From the NCBI GenBank assembly GCA_918797485.1, contig CAKKNE010000001.1, forward strand, positions 3,906,001 to 3,970,000: a DNA stretch of 64,000 nt, written 5' to 3'. Positions 1 to 8,533 of this stretch are shown here, in pieces; the first letter of the stretch is position 1; every line of letters starts with the position of its first letter. The notes beneath the pieces are model-generated. The model searched no databases and was not told where the DNA came from. It saw nothing but the letters and a program-made list of their open reading frames with translations. The translations under genes were made by a program, and so were the position numbers. Origin of the DNA: Pelagomonas calceolata (taxonomy: Eukaryota; Sar; Pelagophyceae; Pelagomonadales; Pelagomonadaceae).

Positions 1-882
1 CAACGTTATTTCGGGGGCCTCTCGTCGAAAACGCTCAAGGACTGCCTCAGTACGAAGTGCCCACCACCTACAGCAACGAAGGAGGACGGCATGCACGACG
101 ACGGGAGCTTCCAGGTGGCCGTGCACCAGCCCTCCGATCCGAACGACGCCTTGCTCAAGGACGCGCCGGCCTTGCCGCTCGTGCCGAAGCGCTTCGTTTC
201 CTCGCGACGGTGCGGCGAGATCTTAGCCAAAATAACGCAGGACAACGACGAGGAAGGTTCTGTGCCCTTCGGGTGCCGCGTGTCGCGAGATGGCGCGTTC
301 CGGACGCATCGCTCGGATGGCTTGGTTTTTGTGCCCGACACGCCCTATATCGCGGGCACGGATCACTCCCTGTTGAAGTGGAAGGCTCGGGACCAACTCA
401 CCGTCGATCTGACCGTCCGAGGTGCCGGGAAGGGCGAGGGCCTCGGTTTTTTCGCGGTGGACGACGATGGTGGGGATGTCGACTGTTCGAAGCACGTGCA
501 TCTGTCGGAGCAGGACGCGGCACGATTACGAGCTGATGTCGCTGATAGACCTAGTCGCGTCACTGTGGCCGAACTGGGCCTAGATAGTTCTTCCGGGTTG
601 TGGGTCTACCACGCCGTAAGGCCAGACAAGGAAGGAGGAAACCACTTCGACACCTTTCTCTCTACGCTACTGTTGCATGCGGAGTCGCCCTCCGAACCCG
701 AACTCAGATATCGCCTCTCGTCGCCGACGGACGACTGGGCGAAGAGGGAAGAAGGCGCGCTGCTCGCGGCGGCGTCGCCCTGGCGCGAGCAGTTCTCCAA
801 GTCGCAGAACCGGCCCTTCTGGTGGAACAGCGTCACGGACGAGAAGTCGTGGGCGCGGCCGGCGCCGTTCCTGTCGCTCTAA
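1..882 (+). CDS. mRNA-capping enzyme guanylyltransferase, 3' part, with C-terminal WW domain
   Basis: The reading frame is open from base 1, so the gene continues off the left edge; the ATG at 91 is internal. The nucleotidyltransferase signature is clear: DGLVF at about 310-330 (motif IV) is followed by YIAGTDHSLLKWK at about 345-385 (motif V), the hallmark of GTP:RNA guanylyltransferases. Further on, YHAVRPDKEGGNHF resembles the motif VI region. The catalytic KxDG lysine must lie upstream, outside the window. The last 30 or so residues (about 780-865) have W-x22-W-x2-P spacing with FWWNSVT between the tryptophans, which fits a WW domain. In the nucleus such an enzyme adds GMP to the 5' end of nascent mRNA, and a WW domain could bind proline-rich ligands such as the Pol II tail (inference). 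The family assignment is confident; the WW domain is likely. Confidence 0.85.
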   Translation, partial: QRYFGGLSSKTLKDCLSTKCPPPTATKEDGMHDDGSFQVAVHQPSDPNDALLKDAPALPLVPKRFVSSRRCGEILAKITQDNDEEGSVPFGCRVSRDGAFRTHRSDGLVFVPDTPYIAGTDHSLLKWKARDQLTVDLTVRGAGKGEGLGFFAVDDDGGDVDCSKHVHLSEQDAARLRADVADRPSRVTVAELGLDSSSGLWVYHAVRPDKEGGNHFDTFLSTLLLHAESPSEPELRYRLSSPTDDWAKREEGALLAAASPWREQFSKSQNRPFWWNSVTDEKSWARPAPFLSL

Positions 883-893
883 CATTAAACTAG

Positions 894-1667
894 TTATGGC
901 CTCATCCCAAAACCGCCGGACGGCCGGTGGCAGACACAGTTCGTGCGCCAGAGCCCGAGCCGGTTGTGCGCGAAGTCCGTCAGGGCGCGGTGCGCGCCGC
1001 GCGTCGCTAGGTCCGCGAGAGTACTGTAGAAGACGTTCACCGAGACCGAGACGTCGAGCGACCGCACGGCGTGGAACCAATCCCGCGGGATGAAGAGGGC
1101 GTCTCCCGCCCGCAAGACGAAGCTCAGCGGCGGCGCGCAGCCCGCGTACGGCGGATGCTGCCGCGCCTTCTCCGCCTCGGACAGAAACGCGTCGATCTCG
1201 CAGCACTCCGTGCCGTTGTCATACCTTGGATTCGGGTCGAGGTGCCTCCTTGAATTCGGCGGGTAGAGCAGGACGTGCTTGGAACCGTGCGTCACTATTA
1301 ATACATTGTCCTCGTCGTCGCTGTGCAGTCCGGTGGTCGCGTCGGCGCCGCCGACCCATAAAAACGCCGTCTCCTGGACCCACGACGTGAGAAAAGGCGC
1401 GTGCGCCCGCAATGACCACCGGCAGCCCAGATCCTCGAGCGGGCACTGCTTCAGGTAGCCCGCGCGCGGGTCGCCGCGGAGCGTCGCACAGAAGTGGCCG
1501 AGCGTGACGTCCTCCTTGCTCGATTCCGCTGCGACCCTCTCCTCGCACCCGTGCGAGACGGCAACGCGCTTGTCCGGTTTTAAAGTTGCCACTTCTTCGG
1601 GTGTTTGTGGTAGCGCGGAGGCGTCGACGGCGACGAGGTGTGGGGTTGGTGTGGTTTTGCTTGCCAT
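894..1667 (-). CDS. JmjC/cupin-type Fe(II)/2-oxoglutarate oxygenase
   Basis: A 257-residue protein with the metal-binding pattern of JmjC/cupin_8 oxygenases: GLHSDDEDN supplies H-x-D (about residue 128) and IPRDWFHAVRSL supplies the distal histidine (about residue 210). Between them lies the usual strand-rich stretch VLIVTHGSKHVLLYPP. Enzymes of this class hydroxylate or demethylate protein side chains, or hydroxylate a tRNA base; the substrate cannot be told from sequence. The SWVQETAFLWVGG segment before the HxD resembles the FIH/JMJD5/TYW5 group. It is convergent with the capping-enzyme gene (11 bp between stops) and divergent from the F-box-like gene at 1961. The ATG at 1667 begins MASKTTPTPHL and no better start is seen upstream. 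Confidence 0.8.
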   Translation of the reverse strand: MASKTTPTPHLVAVDASALPQTPEEVATLKPDKRVAVSHGCEERVAAESSKEDVTLGHFCATLRGDPRAGYLKQCPLEDLGCRWSLRAHAPFLTSWVQETAFLWVGGADATTGLHSDDEDNVLIVTHGSKHVLLYPPNSRRHLDPNPRYDNGTECCEIDAFLSEAEKARQHPPYAGCAPPLSFVLRAGDALFIPRDWFHAVRSLDVSVSVNVFYSTLADLATRGAHRALTDFAHNRLGLWRTNCVCHRPSGGFGMRP

Positions 1668-1799
1668 GTCTGCAGCCCAGTGCAGTGAGGCGTGGGCGTG
1701 GGCTAGCAGTGCTGCTCAGAGGTCGTCTTCCACAAATATTGAGGAGCTGTGCGAGCGCGCGCACTGCTGATCCAGCACGAGGACGAGCTGGCTGATTTG

Positions 1800-1821
1800 C
1801 TAGTGTCTTACTGCACGCTAG
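1800..1821 (-). promoter_or_regulatory. CTAG inverted-repeat promoter element, copy 1
   Basis: Reads CTAGTGTCTTAC - TGCA - CGCTAG on the + strand. It lies between the divergent JmjC gene (start 1667) and F-box-like gene (start 1961). It is one of about 15 copies of the same short inverted repeat in this window, described under findings. Confidence 0.6.
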
Positions 1822-1960
1822 GTAGTGTTTTGGCTCGTTTTGGCTCCTTTGCCTCTGTGCAAACGCAACGCAAGAGCGCCGTAGATATCAAGACTTCACC
1901 CACGCAGTGCGAAATACGCAAAAAAAGGCAGCTCTGCGACGAAATCAGCCTCAGGCCCAC

Positions 1961-2866
1961 ATGCTCTCCATCGCACAACTCAAAATCATCAGCGGCTGCG
2001 CGAACATCACGCCGGGGGCAGCCCGGGCCAGCAGCAGCCCCGGAGTGCCGAGCCCCGTAGTATCGCAGGAGAGGTCTCTCCCGACGGAGCTGTGGGTGCA
2101 TGCCCTGGAGTACGCATCGCTCGACGAAACCCTTGCAGCTTTTGATGTCTCCAAGGCCTTTCGGTCCGCGTCGCGTTTCGCGCTAAACAAGGGGCGCTGG
2201 GCGCCGGTCGTTAAGGTTGTGCTTGCAATAAAGAGCTTTCCTTGGCGCCAGTATGGCTTTGCCAAACAAAAACACGTGGACCAGGTGCAGGCAGAGTTCT
2301 ACGCCGCGTGGCACGTGAGGGAGCCGCGCCTCCTCGAGCAAATCATGAATGCGGTGCATACGTATGGAAGCGCGGACATGGAGTATGTTTTGGGTGAGCT
2401 CCTTCGCGCTGCCGAGCCGGCGATAAGCGATGACGCGCTCGGGCGAGTCGTCGCGACGCTGGAACACGTCGATGCGAGACATCCGGGGGATACAGCCCCT
2501 AGCTTCATTTTCGAAAAATGGCTCAAATTTCTGCCGGGGGTATCGCAGTTTCTTGCATCCAAAGATGATTGGGTTCCTCGCCTATTCGATGCCGCTGAAA
2601 GGTGCATCGACGGGTATCATGCGGGCAATGTACTATGCGGTGTGCTTGTTAATATTCTGGGCTATGACGATGCCGCCGAGTTCGAGACGGAGACCGCCGC
2701 GCGAAGGATGACGGCGGGCTGGTCGGACGAGCACAAGCGCGACGAGCTGGTGGCCGTCTTTAGGAGAGTGCAGCGCGATAGATACTACGAAAGAGCAGAT
2801 GAGCTTAACGAAGAGCTGGCCGCGATAGAGAGGGAGGCGTGGATTTCAGACCCAACAGGTTGGTAA
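1961..2866 (+). CDS. F-box-like protein
   Basis: A 301-residue protein. The frame opens at 1907 through a GTG, but the first ATG is at 1961 (MLSIAQLKII). Residues about 40-75 read ERSLPTELWVHALEY... followed by DETLAAFDVSKAFRSASR, which matches the F-box pattern (LPxELxxxxLxxxxxxxLxxxxxVSKxFR). F-box proteins recruit substrates to SCF-type ubiquitin ligases through Skp1. The remaining 220 residues are alpha-helical and hold no repeat or domain I recognise. A CTAG element at 1800-1821 lies 140 bp upstream. The product is probably cytosolic or nuclear, since no signal or membrane segment is seen. Substrate unknown. Confidence 0.6.
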   Translation: MLSIAQLKIISGCANITPGAARASSSPGVPSPVVSQERSLPTELWVHALEYASLDETLAAFDVSKAFRSASRFALNKGRWAPVVKVVLAIKSFPWRQYGFAKQKHVDQVQAEFYAAWHVREPRLLEQIMNAVHTYGSADMEYVLGELLRAAEPAISDDALGRVVATLEHVDARHPGDTAPSFIFEKWLKFLPGVSQFLASKDDWVPRLFDAAERCIDGYHAGNVLCGVLVNILGYDDAAEFETETAARRMTAGWSDEHKRDELVAVFRRVQRDRYYERADELNEELAAIEREAWISDPTGW

Positions 2867-2877
2867 GAGTACTAGCA

Positions 2878-3848
2878 TTAAACCTCCAACGCCACCGTCA
2901 GCTCCTGCCCAGTAGAAAGGCCAGGGGGGAACGCGATAGTCACCGTCGCGTGCCGCGCCGAGCCGTCGTCGGGAAGCGAGACGATGGCTCTAGAGCCGGC
3001 CACGGCCCCCGCGGGTACGGTGACGACGACGCCGCGGCGGCGGACAAACCACGGCGAGGACTCGGGCGCGCGACCGGCGAGCGCAGATACAGCCGGAGCC
3101 GCCGGCACCGCGACGACGATGCCGCTGCACAGCGAGTCGTCGAGCGCCGCCGCCGCCGCGACGGGAGCGTCGTCACCTGTAGCGGGCGCGACGCAGACGG
3201 TCGCGGCGCCACCGCTCCGCGTTGCGAGCGCCGCGAGGTCTTCGACGGTGACATCTAGCCTGTGTGGAAAAACGTCGTCGGAGACAACATCGCGTCGATA
3301 GCGTGGGGCGCCCGAAATTTTTATTTCCACACAGCATCTAGCGCCGGCCGCGTGGTTAAAAACGCGTTCAACCAGCCGTGGACCTGCACGATCGTGAGGC
3401 GCAGGAAGAGGCCGTGCTCGACGAGCTGTCCGTTCGCTCTGAGAACGATCGGCGAGAGCTCGCGTGTGATGTCGCGGTACGTCTTGCCGCGGCGCCGCCG
3501 GCGGAGCGGGCCGCCGCGGGGGAACGAACGCCGGGCGATGATGGCCTCCGCCTCGACAAGGAGCGGCTGCGTGACGACTCGAGCAAACTGCACGCGGTCC
3601 GAGAACGTGAGGCCGTCCGCGAGCGTCTTAGCTAATTCTACGAATGAACCGCCCGCGAGGTCGCCATTGCACTCCTTGTATCGCAATCGCAGCGCGACCG
3701 AGCGGCGGATCGGCCGCACCGGTTCTGGTGTCGCCTCGGAGCGGACTGGGACGGCCGCCGTCGGGGACTCGGGCAAGGCGTCGATGAGCGTCGCTTCGAC
3801 TGGACTCGGCGAGCGCGGCGGTGTGCTCGGCGGCGTTATGCTGCACAT
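2878..3848 (-). CDS. unknown protein with a beta-rich 'VPAG' C-terminal module, split by an introner-like intron
   Basis: Two open frames on the minus strand join across an 83-bp intron (3260-3342): exon 1 is 3848-3343 and exon 2 is 3259-2878, giving 295 residues. The join restores ...RPALD-VTVEDLAAL... in frame. The N-terminus is proline/serine-rich and probably disordered. Residues 55-165 are helical and basic, including PLRRRRRGKTYRDI. The C-terminus (VVVTVPAGAVAGS...GLSTGQELTVALEV) resembles the repeated IPAGM...G...V...VTVP module of the protein encoded at 39539-40402. I do not recognise the family. Without splicing exon 1 stops at once (AVWK then TAA) inside the inserted element, so the intron interpretation explains both frames. 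Confidence 0.6.
3260..3334 (-). mobile_element. introner-like element (MITE-type intron) with TIRs and 8-bp target duplication
   Basis: The 75-bp element begins CTGTGTGGAAA on the + strand and ends TTTCCACACAG, a perfect 11-bp terminal inverted repeat. It is flanked on both sides by CATCTAGC (3252-3259 and 3335-3342), an 8-bp target-site duplication. On the coding (minus) strand the duplication reads GCTAGATG. If its first GC is the 5' splice site and the element's terminal CAG the 3' splice site, a GC-AG intron (3342 to 3260) excises precisely and restores the pre-insertion reading frame. This matches the DNA-transposon-derived introners described in Aureococcus. No other copy with this TIR was noticed in the window. 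Confidence 0.75.
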
Positions 3849-4225
3849 GGGCGACCGAATCTCGGGTCGCGACGACGTCGCGAGTACTGCAGGTGCCTCG
3901 GGTCCAAAGCTGTCGCTCGCGCGCGCGTCCGACGGGTCAGAAGAAGTGCCGCAGACGCCCCCGCGCGCCGGAGGATGGCTGCCGGCTTAGCACTGGACTC
4001 GAGTCACACGATCCCTTCTTATTTTCGACGATGCAAGAGGGTTTGGACCGAGCACGCCACTTGTTCTGGACCACCGCGAACAGATAACACCTTTGAACAA
4101 GCTCTGCTCCGAGGAGCGCGCGCGCTCGCCCGATAAAATAATGAAAATAGAGACAAAAGCCAGACTGCAGAGCCAGGTGCACCAGCCGCAAGACGCCATC
4201 GACGCAAGAATACAAACAACAACAC
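3849..4225. other. intergenic, promoter of the 3848 gene and 3' region of the 5461 gene
   Basis: Nothing with a coding signal is seen. It has an AT-richer patch around 4120-4160 (ataaaataatgaaaatag), but no CTAG element and no RNA gene that I recognise. Confidence 0.4.
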
Positions 4226-5461
4226 TTAGTCCTCCAGCCCGAGCGGGTTCCCGAGCTCGAGCCCCGACGCGCCGTCGATGCCGTAGTCGGCGAGCCGCGG
4301 GCCTTCCTCCACGTACTGCGCCTCGCGCTCCAGCCGCTCCAGCGCGCTCTTCTCCTTCTTCGAGGTGCGCGGCGCCTCGGCGAACATCTTCTCGATCTTC
4401 CCGACGAGCCGGTCCTTGACGCGGCGGCGGTCGAGGGGCGCGCCGGCGGGCGCGAGGCGCCCGTACTCGCGCAGGACGGCCGCCGCCTGCTCCCTGCTTA
4501 AATCGCCGGTCCGGACCATGCCGTCGAGGGCGCTCGCGAGCGTGGCACGGAGTCCGCTCGTGTCCGCCGCGGCGGCCGGCCGGTCCCAGGTCGCGCCGGC
4601 CGGCGCCCGCCCGCGCGGCTTCGGGACGCCGCCCGCCGGCGGCCGCGCCTGCTTCTTCTGCTTCTTCGTCTTCGGCGCCGCCGGTGCCGGCACGTCGTCG
4701 TCGTCGCACTCCGCGAGCAGGGCCAGGAGTTTCTCTTTCGTGGCTTCCTCGGCCGCGATATCCACACCGGTGTCGCTGTCACTGTCGCTCTCGCTGGGCG
4801 ACGGCGGCGGCGCGTAGAAGGCGGCGCGCCGCGCTGCGACGAGGCGTTCCACGAGTTCGGCCTTCAGGCCCTCGGTGTCGGCGCCGGCGGCCTCGAGCGC
4901 GGCTCGCAACTCGGCGACTTTGAGCCTCTTGGCGTCGCGCGTCGCGGCGGCCTCGTCGAAGAGGCTGTCGCTGTCGCTGCCGGCCTCGCTCGCGGGCGGC
5001 GGCGCGCGCTGCTTCTTCGAGACGAAGACGTGGCCGCAGTCGCAGCGCGCCTTCCGCAGGGGCACTTTGGCGTCGCAGACGGGGCACGTCTTTTGCGGGC
5101 CGCCTCCTGGTTGCGCCGGCCGCTTCCGAGCCGGCCGCTGCGGCTTGCGGCCGCTCTCGGTCGTGACGACGGTGTAGTCGTCGCGCGGCGCGGCGGTCGT
5201 CCGCGGCGGCGCTCGTTGCGGCGGCGCTGTAGGTGGCGGTCCTAGCTGTGGTGGAGGCGCTCTCGGCGCGCGCGGCGCGGCGGTCGTCCGCGGTGGCGCT
5301 CGTCGCGGCGGCGCTGGGGGTGGCGGCCCTAGCTGTGGTGGAGGCGGCGGTGCAGGTTGCGGCGGCGGTGCCTGGACGGGCGTCACAGGCCGCGGCGGCC
5401 GTGGGTCGCCTTCGTCGTCTGATTCGTCTAACAGAGCGCGCAGCGCAGCTAGGTCCGCCAT
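4226..5461 (-). CDS. SAP-domain protein with a zinc-ribbon-like motif
   Basis: A 411-residue, largely disordered protein. Residues 25-95 are proline-rich and contain a duplicated unit (PPPQLGPPP-APP-RAPPRTTAAPR twice, about 5180-5340). Residues about 122-150 hold CPVCDAKVPLRKARCDCGHVF, a four-cysteine CxxC...CxCG zinc-ribbon-like motif. KVAELRAALEAAGADTEGLKAELVERL (about residue 185-212) is a good SAP motif, usually a DNA/chromatin-binding helix pair. Acidic stretches (SDSDSLFDE, ECDDDDV) and a lysine patch (KTKKQKKQ) follow. The C-terminal 120 residues are helical. It is most likely a nuclear chromatin or RNA-processing protein; exact role unknown. It is divergent from the gene at 5710, with a CTAG element between them. 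Confidence 0.6.
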   Translation of the reverse strand: MADLAALRALLDESDDEGDPRPPRPVTPVQAPPPQPAPPPPPQLGPPPPAPPRRAPPRTTAAPRAPRAPPPQLGPPPTAPPQRAPPRTTAAPRDDYTVVTTESGRKPQRPARKRPAQPGGGPQKTCPVCDAKVPLRKARCDCGHVFVSKKQRAPPPASEAGSDSDSLFDEAAATRDAKRLKVAELRAALEAAGADTEGLKAELVERLVAARRAAFYAPPPSPSESDSDSDTGVDIAAEEATKEKLLALLAECDDDDVPAPAAPKTKKQKKQARPPAGGVPKPRGRAPAGATWDRPAAAADTSGLRATLASALDGMVRTGDLSREQAAAVLREYGRLAPAGAPLDRRRVKDRLVGKIEKMFAEAPRTSKKEKSALERLEREAQYVEEGPRLADYGIDGASGLELGNPLGLED

Positions 5462-5610
5462 GGCTGCACAGCAAAGTGCGCAGCCTCAGGGGGTGCTTGA
5501 AACCGGACGCAGCTTCCCAGGCGCGCTGTTCTTGGGCAAATTGTTATAAATAAGAGCTTGCGCGCGTAGAGTCGCCGCACGCGCCGCTTTTGCAGCTGCT
5601 TGCTGGATGC

Positions 5611-5631
5611 CTAGTGTCTTACGACCGCTAG
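5611..5631 (-). promoter_or_regulatory. CTAG inverted-repeat promoter element, copy 2
   Basis: Reads CTAGTGTCTTAC - GAC - CGCTAG. It lies between divergent starts at 5461 (minus) and 5710 (plus), 150 and 79 bp away. Confidence 0.65.
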
Positions 5632-5709
5632 CTCACGTCCCGCGGGCGTTTTTGTCAGTGTCGCGTTACTTGCGACCTCTGTGGCCGCGTTCCGTTGTCC
5701 GCGCGAAAC

Positions 5710-6459
5710 ATGGCCCTAAGAGTCGAAAGGTCAGTGGGTGAGGGCCTGAGGCGTCTCTATCGCCTCCCGAAGCTCACCACGGCTCCATCCAAGGCGAGGC
5801 GCAGTGCAGATTACTTTTCCGATCGATCGGCGTCGCAATTTGATCGATAAAGATATACGCGGGACGGCGACGCGGCGACGCCGCCGACGCGGCGACGCCG
5901 GCGACGGTATCAACACAGGCGACCGGCGTCAGCGCCAAGGAGCAAGCTTCCAAAGACGGGATCACGATGCTGCGCGTCGCTCGGTTGATGCGCCAGACCG
6001 CGGCCATCCTCACACTAAGTGGCGTGCTCACGCTCGTCCAGGCCACGTACCTCGCGCTCACACAAGACTGGTCGAAGATCTTCGACGCCCTCGGCATGAT
6101 CGACGACTTCACGATCAGCTACTGGCTCCTCGTGGGGGCGGCCGCGTGCGAAACCGTGCGAAAACCAATTTTTACGGTCGAAGCCGGGTCCCGACTAGTT
6201 CAATTGATACAGGTTCGAGGCCATCACGAATACCAAGAATCAGGACGACATCGACTACACGGAAACTATATTAAAACCGATGGAGTCGCTCTGGGCGAGC
6301 GTCCGCCTGCCTTTGTTGATTCCCGTGCTCATGCTGGCCTACGAGTGCCGGACGGCCGTCGTCGCGGCGATTGGCGCGGTCCAGAGCCTCTTCGCCTCAC
6401 CGGAGGCAGTCGTCGCCGAGCCGGCCAAGAGGGGACTCTTCGCCCTGTTCGGCCGCTGA
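5710..6459 (+). CDS. small membrane protein of unknown family, probably three exons
   Basis: ATG at 5710 opens MALRVERSVGEGLRRLYRLPKL but the frame stops at 5848. Coding potential resumes in another frame with ...GVSAKEQASKDGITMLRVARLMRQ (acceptor CACAG, exon from about 5919). It contains hydrophobic segments LTLSGVLTLVQATYLAL and ISYWLLVGAA. A second intron (6146-6212, GTGCGA...GATACAG) leads to the last exon 6213-6459, which has a third hydrophobic stretch (LPLLIPVLMLAYECRTAVVAAIGAV) and ends LFALFGR. The second intron fits phase and splice consensus; the first donor is not resolved. The layout of a basic N-terminus and 3 helical membrane segments is vaguely like peroxisomal or mitochondrial shaping proteins, but no motif supports a name. 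Confidence 0.5.
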
Positions 6460-6509
6460 GAACCCCCACGCCGTCGACGCGACTAATCTGCGAAATAGAC
6501 ACAAAGTAC

Positions 6510-8084
6510 TTACCGCGACCGCTTCCGCCCGTCGCGCTCCGCCTCGCGCTGGCGCCTGGCTCGAAAGACGAAGCGCACCGGCGTCCCCGTGAAGGGCATC
6601 GACTCGCGCAGCTTCCTCTCTAAGAATCGTCGGTAGTTCTTCGGGAACGCTTTAGGGTCGTTGCACATACAGACGAAGGTCGGCGGCGCGATGCCCGTCT
6701 GCGACACGAAGTAGACCTTGCCCGCGTTCTTCCCGGCGGCGGTGGCCGGCGGCGGCTGCCAGAGCATCGCATCTCTGATAACTTCGTTCAGCGTCGCGGT
6801 CGACACGCGGTGGTGGTGGCTTTCCCGCGCTCGTTTCACGGCGTCATACACCTTCAAACAGCGCTGCCCCGTCTCGGCCGAACAAAAGACCACTTCGGCC
6901 CACGACACCGCCGTTAATGTTTCTCTCAATACCTTCAAAACCTCCCTCGTACTCCCTTCGTCCTTCCCTTCGTAGATGTCCCACTTGTTCGCTAATACCA
7001 CGCAAGCTCGTCCATCATCCGCGATGCGCTGCGCGAGCATCGCGTCTTGATCCGTGATCTCTGCCGTGGCGTCGACGACCAGCAGCACGACGTCGGCCAA
7101 TTTAGCAGCTTTGAGCGCCCGTCCCACCATCTGCGTCTCCGTGCCGTCCTTGACTCTAGCCTTTCGCCTGACACCGGCCGTGTCCACGAAGCGGAAGATG
7201 GCGCCGTCGACATCTAGTTCCGCGTCGACGGCGTCCCTGGTAGTACCCGCGACATCAGACACAATGGAACGCTGTTCCCCCGGACCCAAGAACCTATTCA
7301 TCAGTGAGGATTTCCCAACATTCGGTCGTCCCAGCAAAGCCACGTTGATGCGCGGGATCGCCTCTTGGGCGTCGAGCTGCTCGATCTGCTGTCTTCGGAG
7401 TTCGATGGCGTTATCTACTGCCGGGAGGACGGCGTCCAGGACCTCGGCGACGCCATACCCGTGGATCGCCGAGCAGGGGAGCGGCTCGCCGAGGCCGAGC
7501 GGCCAGAAGTCGGCGACCATCTCCGGCTCGCGTTCGGGAGACTCGCACTTGTTCACGGCCAATACGGTCTCGATCTGGGACGGCCACTTCCTCAGGAAGG
7601 CCGCAATGTCCTCGTCCGTCCGGACGATGCCGGTTCTTCCATCCACAACAACGACGACGGCGCACGACTCCCGAAGAGCGAGCGACGCCTGCTCCCGAAT
7701 TTCAGCAAGGAATTGATCTGATTCTTCATCATCAAACAGCAGACCCCCCGTGTCGACCACATCAAAAACGCGCCCGCACCACTCCGCTCTTTGATAAACT
7801 CGGTCTCTCGTGACGCCCACTTCGTCGACGGCGATGGCGCCGCCGCGGCCCGCGTCGCAGAGGCGATTCACTAGAGTGCTTTTCCCCACATTCGGTCTTC
7901 CGATAATGGCGACCGTCGGCCTCGCTTGTCTCGCGACTCTCTTCAACATCTTCGGGGCGTTTGATTGTACGCTGTCGGTGTCTTGCGAGGCTAATACACG
8001 TGGGATTACCCTCGACGGGCCGCGCCTGTTGATGGGTGCATAGGCGATGGCTGCTGGCAGCAGCCAGAGAGCTGCGTAACGCAT
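6510..8084 (-). CDS. der: plastid-targeted Der/EngA double GTPase (ribosome assembly)
   Basis: A 524-residue protein with two tandem Era-type G domains. The first has GRPNVGKST (about residue 62), DTGG and NKCE; the second has GRPNVGKSS (about residue 260), DTAG and NKWD. A C-terminal KH-like domain follows (KVYFVSQTGIAPPTFVCMCNDP...YRRFLERKLRE). This order is diagnostic of bacterial Der, which acts in 50S ribosomal subunit maturation. The leader MRYAALWLLPAAIAYAPINRR looks like a signal peptide followed by an A-x-AP motif, as in the bipartite plastid-targeting sequences of secondary-plastid algae, so action on the plastid ribosome is inferred. The extension beyond bacterial Der is mainly this leader. 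The upstream gap holds a CTAG element at 8293. Confidence 0.95.
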   Translation of the reverse strand: MRYAALWLLPAAIAYAPINRRGPSRVIPRVLASQDTDSVQSNAPKMLKRVARQARPTVAIIGRPNVGKSTLVNRLCDAGRGGAIAVDEVGVTRDRVYQRAEWCGRVFDVVDTGGLLFDDEESDQFLAEIREQASLALRESCAVVVVVDGRTGIVRTDEDIAAFLRKWPSQIETVLAVNKCESPEREPEMVADFWPLGLGEPLPCSAIHGYGVAEVLDAVLPAVDNAIELRRQQIEQLDAQEAIPRINVALLGRPNVGKSSLMNRFLGPGEQRSIVSDVAGTTRDAVDAELDVDGAIFRFVDTAGVRRKARVKDGTETQMVGRALKAAKLADVVLLVVDATAEITDQDAMLAQRIADDGRACVVLANKWDIYEGKDEGSTREVLKVLRETLTAVSWAEVVFCSAETGQRCLKVYDAVKRARESHHHRVSTATLNEVIRDAMLWQPPPATAAGKNAGKVYFVSQTGIAPPTFVCMCNDPKAFPKNYRRFLERKLRESMPFTGTPVRFVFRARRQREAERDGRKRSR

Positions 8085-8292
8085 CGCGTTACTTCTGCAG
8101 CCGTTCGCGCGTGAGTCGGTGCGTCTATAAGCAGCGATACTCTTATCTTTTAGCTATGTCCCGCGTGCTCCGAGCAGCAACTACAGCGGCCAGAGTCTGC
8201 CGCCAAGCTGAAGCAGTCACAGTCCCAAACGCAGGGGAGACTCTTCTCGAGCGCCACACCAGTGCTCTGGATCACAACATACAGCTCTGGGG

Positions 8293-8313
8293 CTAGCGTA
8301 GTAAGGACACTAG
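8293..8313 (+). promoter_or_regulatory. CTAG inverted-repeat promoter element, copy 3
   Basis: Reads CTAGCG - TA - GTAAGGACACTAG, with one inserted G compared with the consensus right half. It lies in the 449-bp divergent gap between der (start 8084) and the SAM-domain gene (start 8534). The rest of that gap shows no coding signal. Confidence 0.55.
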
Positions 8314-8533
8314 CCAGCCAAAAGCCTAAAAGGGCCTCCTGGCTTTGGGCTGGAGCGGCGGGTTAGGCGCTTCACGAGGTCCTCAAACCTGTTCCGTTCG
8401 CTGCGAACGGCAGCTAGTGATCCTCTCTGGCAAGCGCGGACTCGGCACGCGCCGAGCGCAGCAGACCCCAAATTTGACTCCTGCGCGCAAAACGGGGGCA
8501 CGCGCGGGACCAGCCGCAGAAACGCGGGACGCG

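Noticed and set aside
5866-5910. GCGACG-type repeat in the first intron of the 5710 gene as a CRISPR-like or satellite array
   Set aside because: Only a few irregular trinucleotide-scale units; ordinary simple repeat in GC-rich DNA.
5822-5928. CGGCGTC direct repeat around the first intron of the 5710 gene as an introner signature
   Set aside because: The repeat (CGGCGTC near 5829 and 5924) does not line up with any donor/acceptor pair that keeps the frame, and no terminal inverted repeat is seen.
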